The position numbers and the translations under genes are program-made. The notes below the pieces were generated by a model. It saw only the letters and a program-made list of their open reading frames with translations. It was not told the DNA's origin and ran no database searches. Shown here one piece after another: positions 63,560 to 64,000 of a stretch of 64,000 bases of DNA. This DNA comes from Diphasiastrum complanatum (taxonomy: Eukaryota > Streptophyta > Lycopodiopsida > Lycopodiales > Lycopodiaceae). Numbering within the stretch: position 1 is the stretch's first letter; every line of letters starts with the position of its first letter. The stretch spans positions 27,698,315 to 27,762,314 of the forward strand of contig CM055103.1 in the NCBI GenBank assembly GCA_029204225.1, written 5' to 3'.

Positions 63560-64000
63560 TTTTCTGAACGTTACTTCATTTCTCTTCCTTAACGAACAAA
63601 CGTAGACGTACTGTTTTTCTCGCTCGCCATCGCCATGAATGCCATGCCCATCGATGCCTTCGATCTCCCTCGCCTGCCGCGCTCGATCCATTGCTCGCTG
63701 CGCCTTCTGAGATGGACGCTGGGTTGCGCGGGATTTTGAGGGGAGATTTTTGGCGTCGTGTCTGATATAGAGGCTAGGCTGGAAGGAATTTTTGGTTTGT
63801 TTTGGTTTGTGTGGATGTTTCTCTCTTTGCCCTAACCCTCTTTCTCGTCTTCGCCGTTCGCTTTATCTTGCTCCTCGTTCTCAGTGCCGGCTTGCCTGGT
63901 TTTGTTTGTGTTGTCTGTCGTCTGATGCGCATTCCTTGATGGTCTGTTTCTGCTGCTCTTTAGATGCTCCTCTACTTGCTTACTTTATCTGCATTATATT
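63560..64000 (+). other. Probable 5' UTR, first exon and intron start of a further gene
   Basis: GC-rich, CT-rich sequence with CTCGCTCGCCATCGCC before an ATG at 63635. The ATG frame gives 34 codons (MNAMPIDAFDLPRLPRSIHC...) to a TGA at 63739, so it may be an upstream ORF or a short first coding exon; another ATG lies at about 63711. T-rich sequence with GGTTTGTTTTGGTTTG after 63790 looks like intron. No protein is recognisable before the window ends. Confidence 0.35.

Overview
The window reads as nuclear DNA of a large-genome, transposon-rich land plant. The evidence is a plant-type TBC Rab-GAP gene with long introns, Ty1/copia and Ty3/gypsy (chromovirus and Athila/Tat-type) retrotransposons with plant primer-binding sites, non-LTR retrotransposons, and degenerate interstitial TTTAGGG/CCCTAAA telomere-type repeats. 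The mix of elements and intron sizes would suit a fern or gymnosperm; this is an inference, and I cannot fix the lineage from sequence alone.

One host gene can be assembled with confidence. It lies on the minus strand from 38388 to 937 and encodes a TBC1D5-like Rab GTPase-activating protein. Five coding exons (38388-38165, 17444-17338, 16689-16513, 16254-13826, 1116-937) join in phase at GT..AG sites to give 1038 codons plus a stop, with both catalytic fingers present (Arg133, Gln169). Two introns, 20.7 kb and 12.7 kb, are filled with mobile elements.

3' intron (1117-13825): two decayed LINEs and a 358-bp-LTR chromovirus whose 3' LTR is split by an unrelated solo LTR. 5' intron (17445-38164): a minus-strand LINE cut by a second chromovirus (exact 5-bp target duplication ATCCC), a 55-56 bp minisatellite, an interstitial telomere-like tract, an 18-bp minisatellite, a chromovirus remnant, a G-rich repeat and a copia remnant.

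Upstream of the gene (38389-63500) is a deep nest. An Athila/Tat-type element has its 5' LTR, gag and pol inverted at 46956-39522. What looks like its own 3' half, with an extra ORF of about 440 codons and the 3' LTR, lies at about 54150-56262 on the plus strand. The two outer flanks carry the same 5-bp duplication, so one element broken by an inversion (or an assembly misjoin) is the simplest reading. Copia remnants, a gypsy RT fragment and a copia-into-copia insertion with target duplication TGGTG (58021-62507) fill the rest.

The last ~400 bases (63600-64000) change composition and resemble the 5' UTR and first exon/intron of a further gene on the plus strand. Every mobile-element coding region I could read carries frameshifts, stops or deletions. 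No rRNA, tRNA gene, CRISPR array or bacterial feature was seen.
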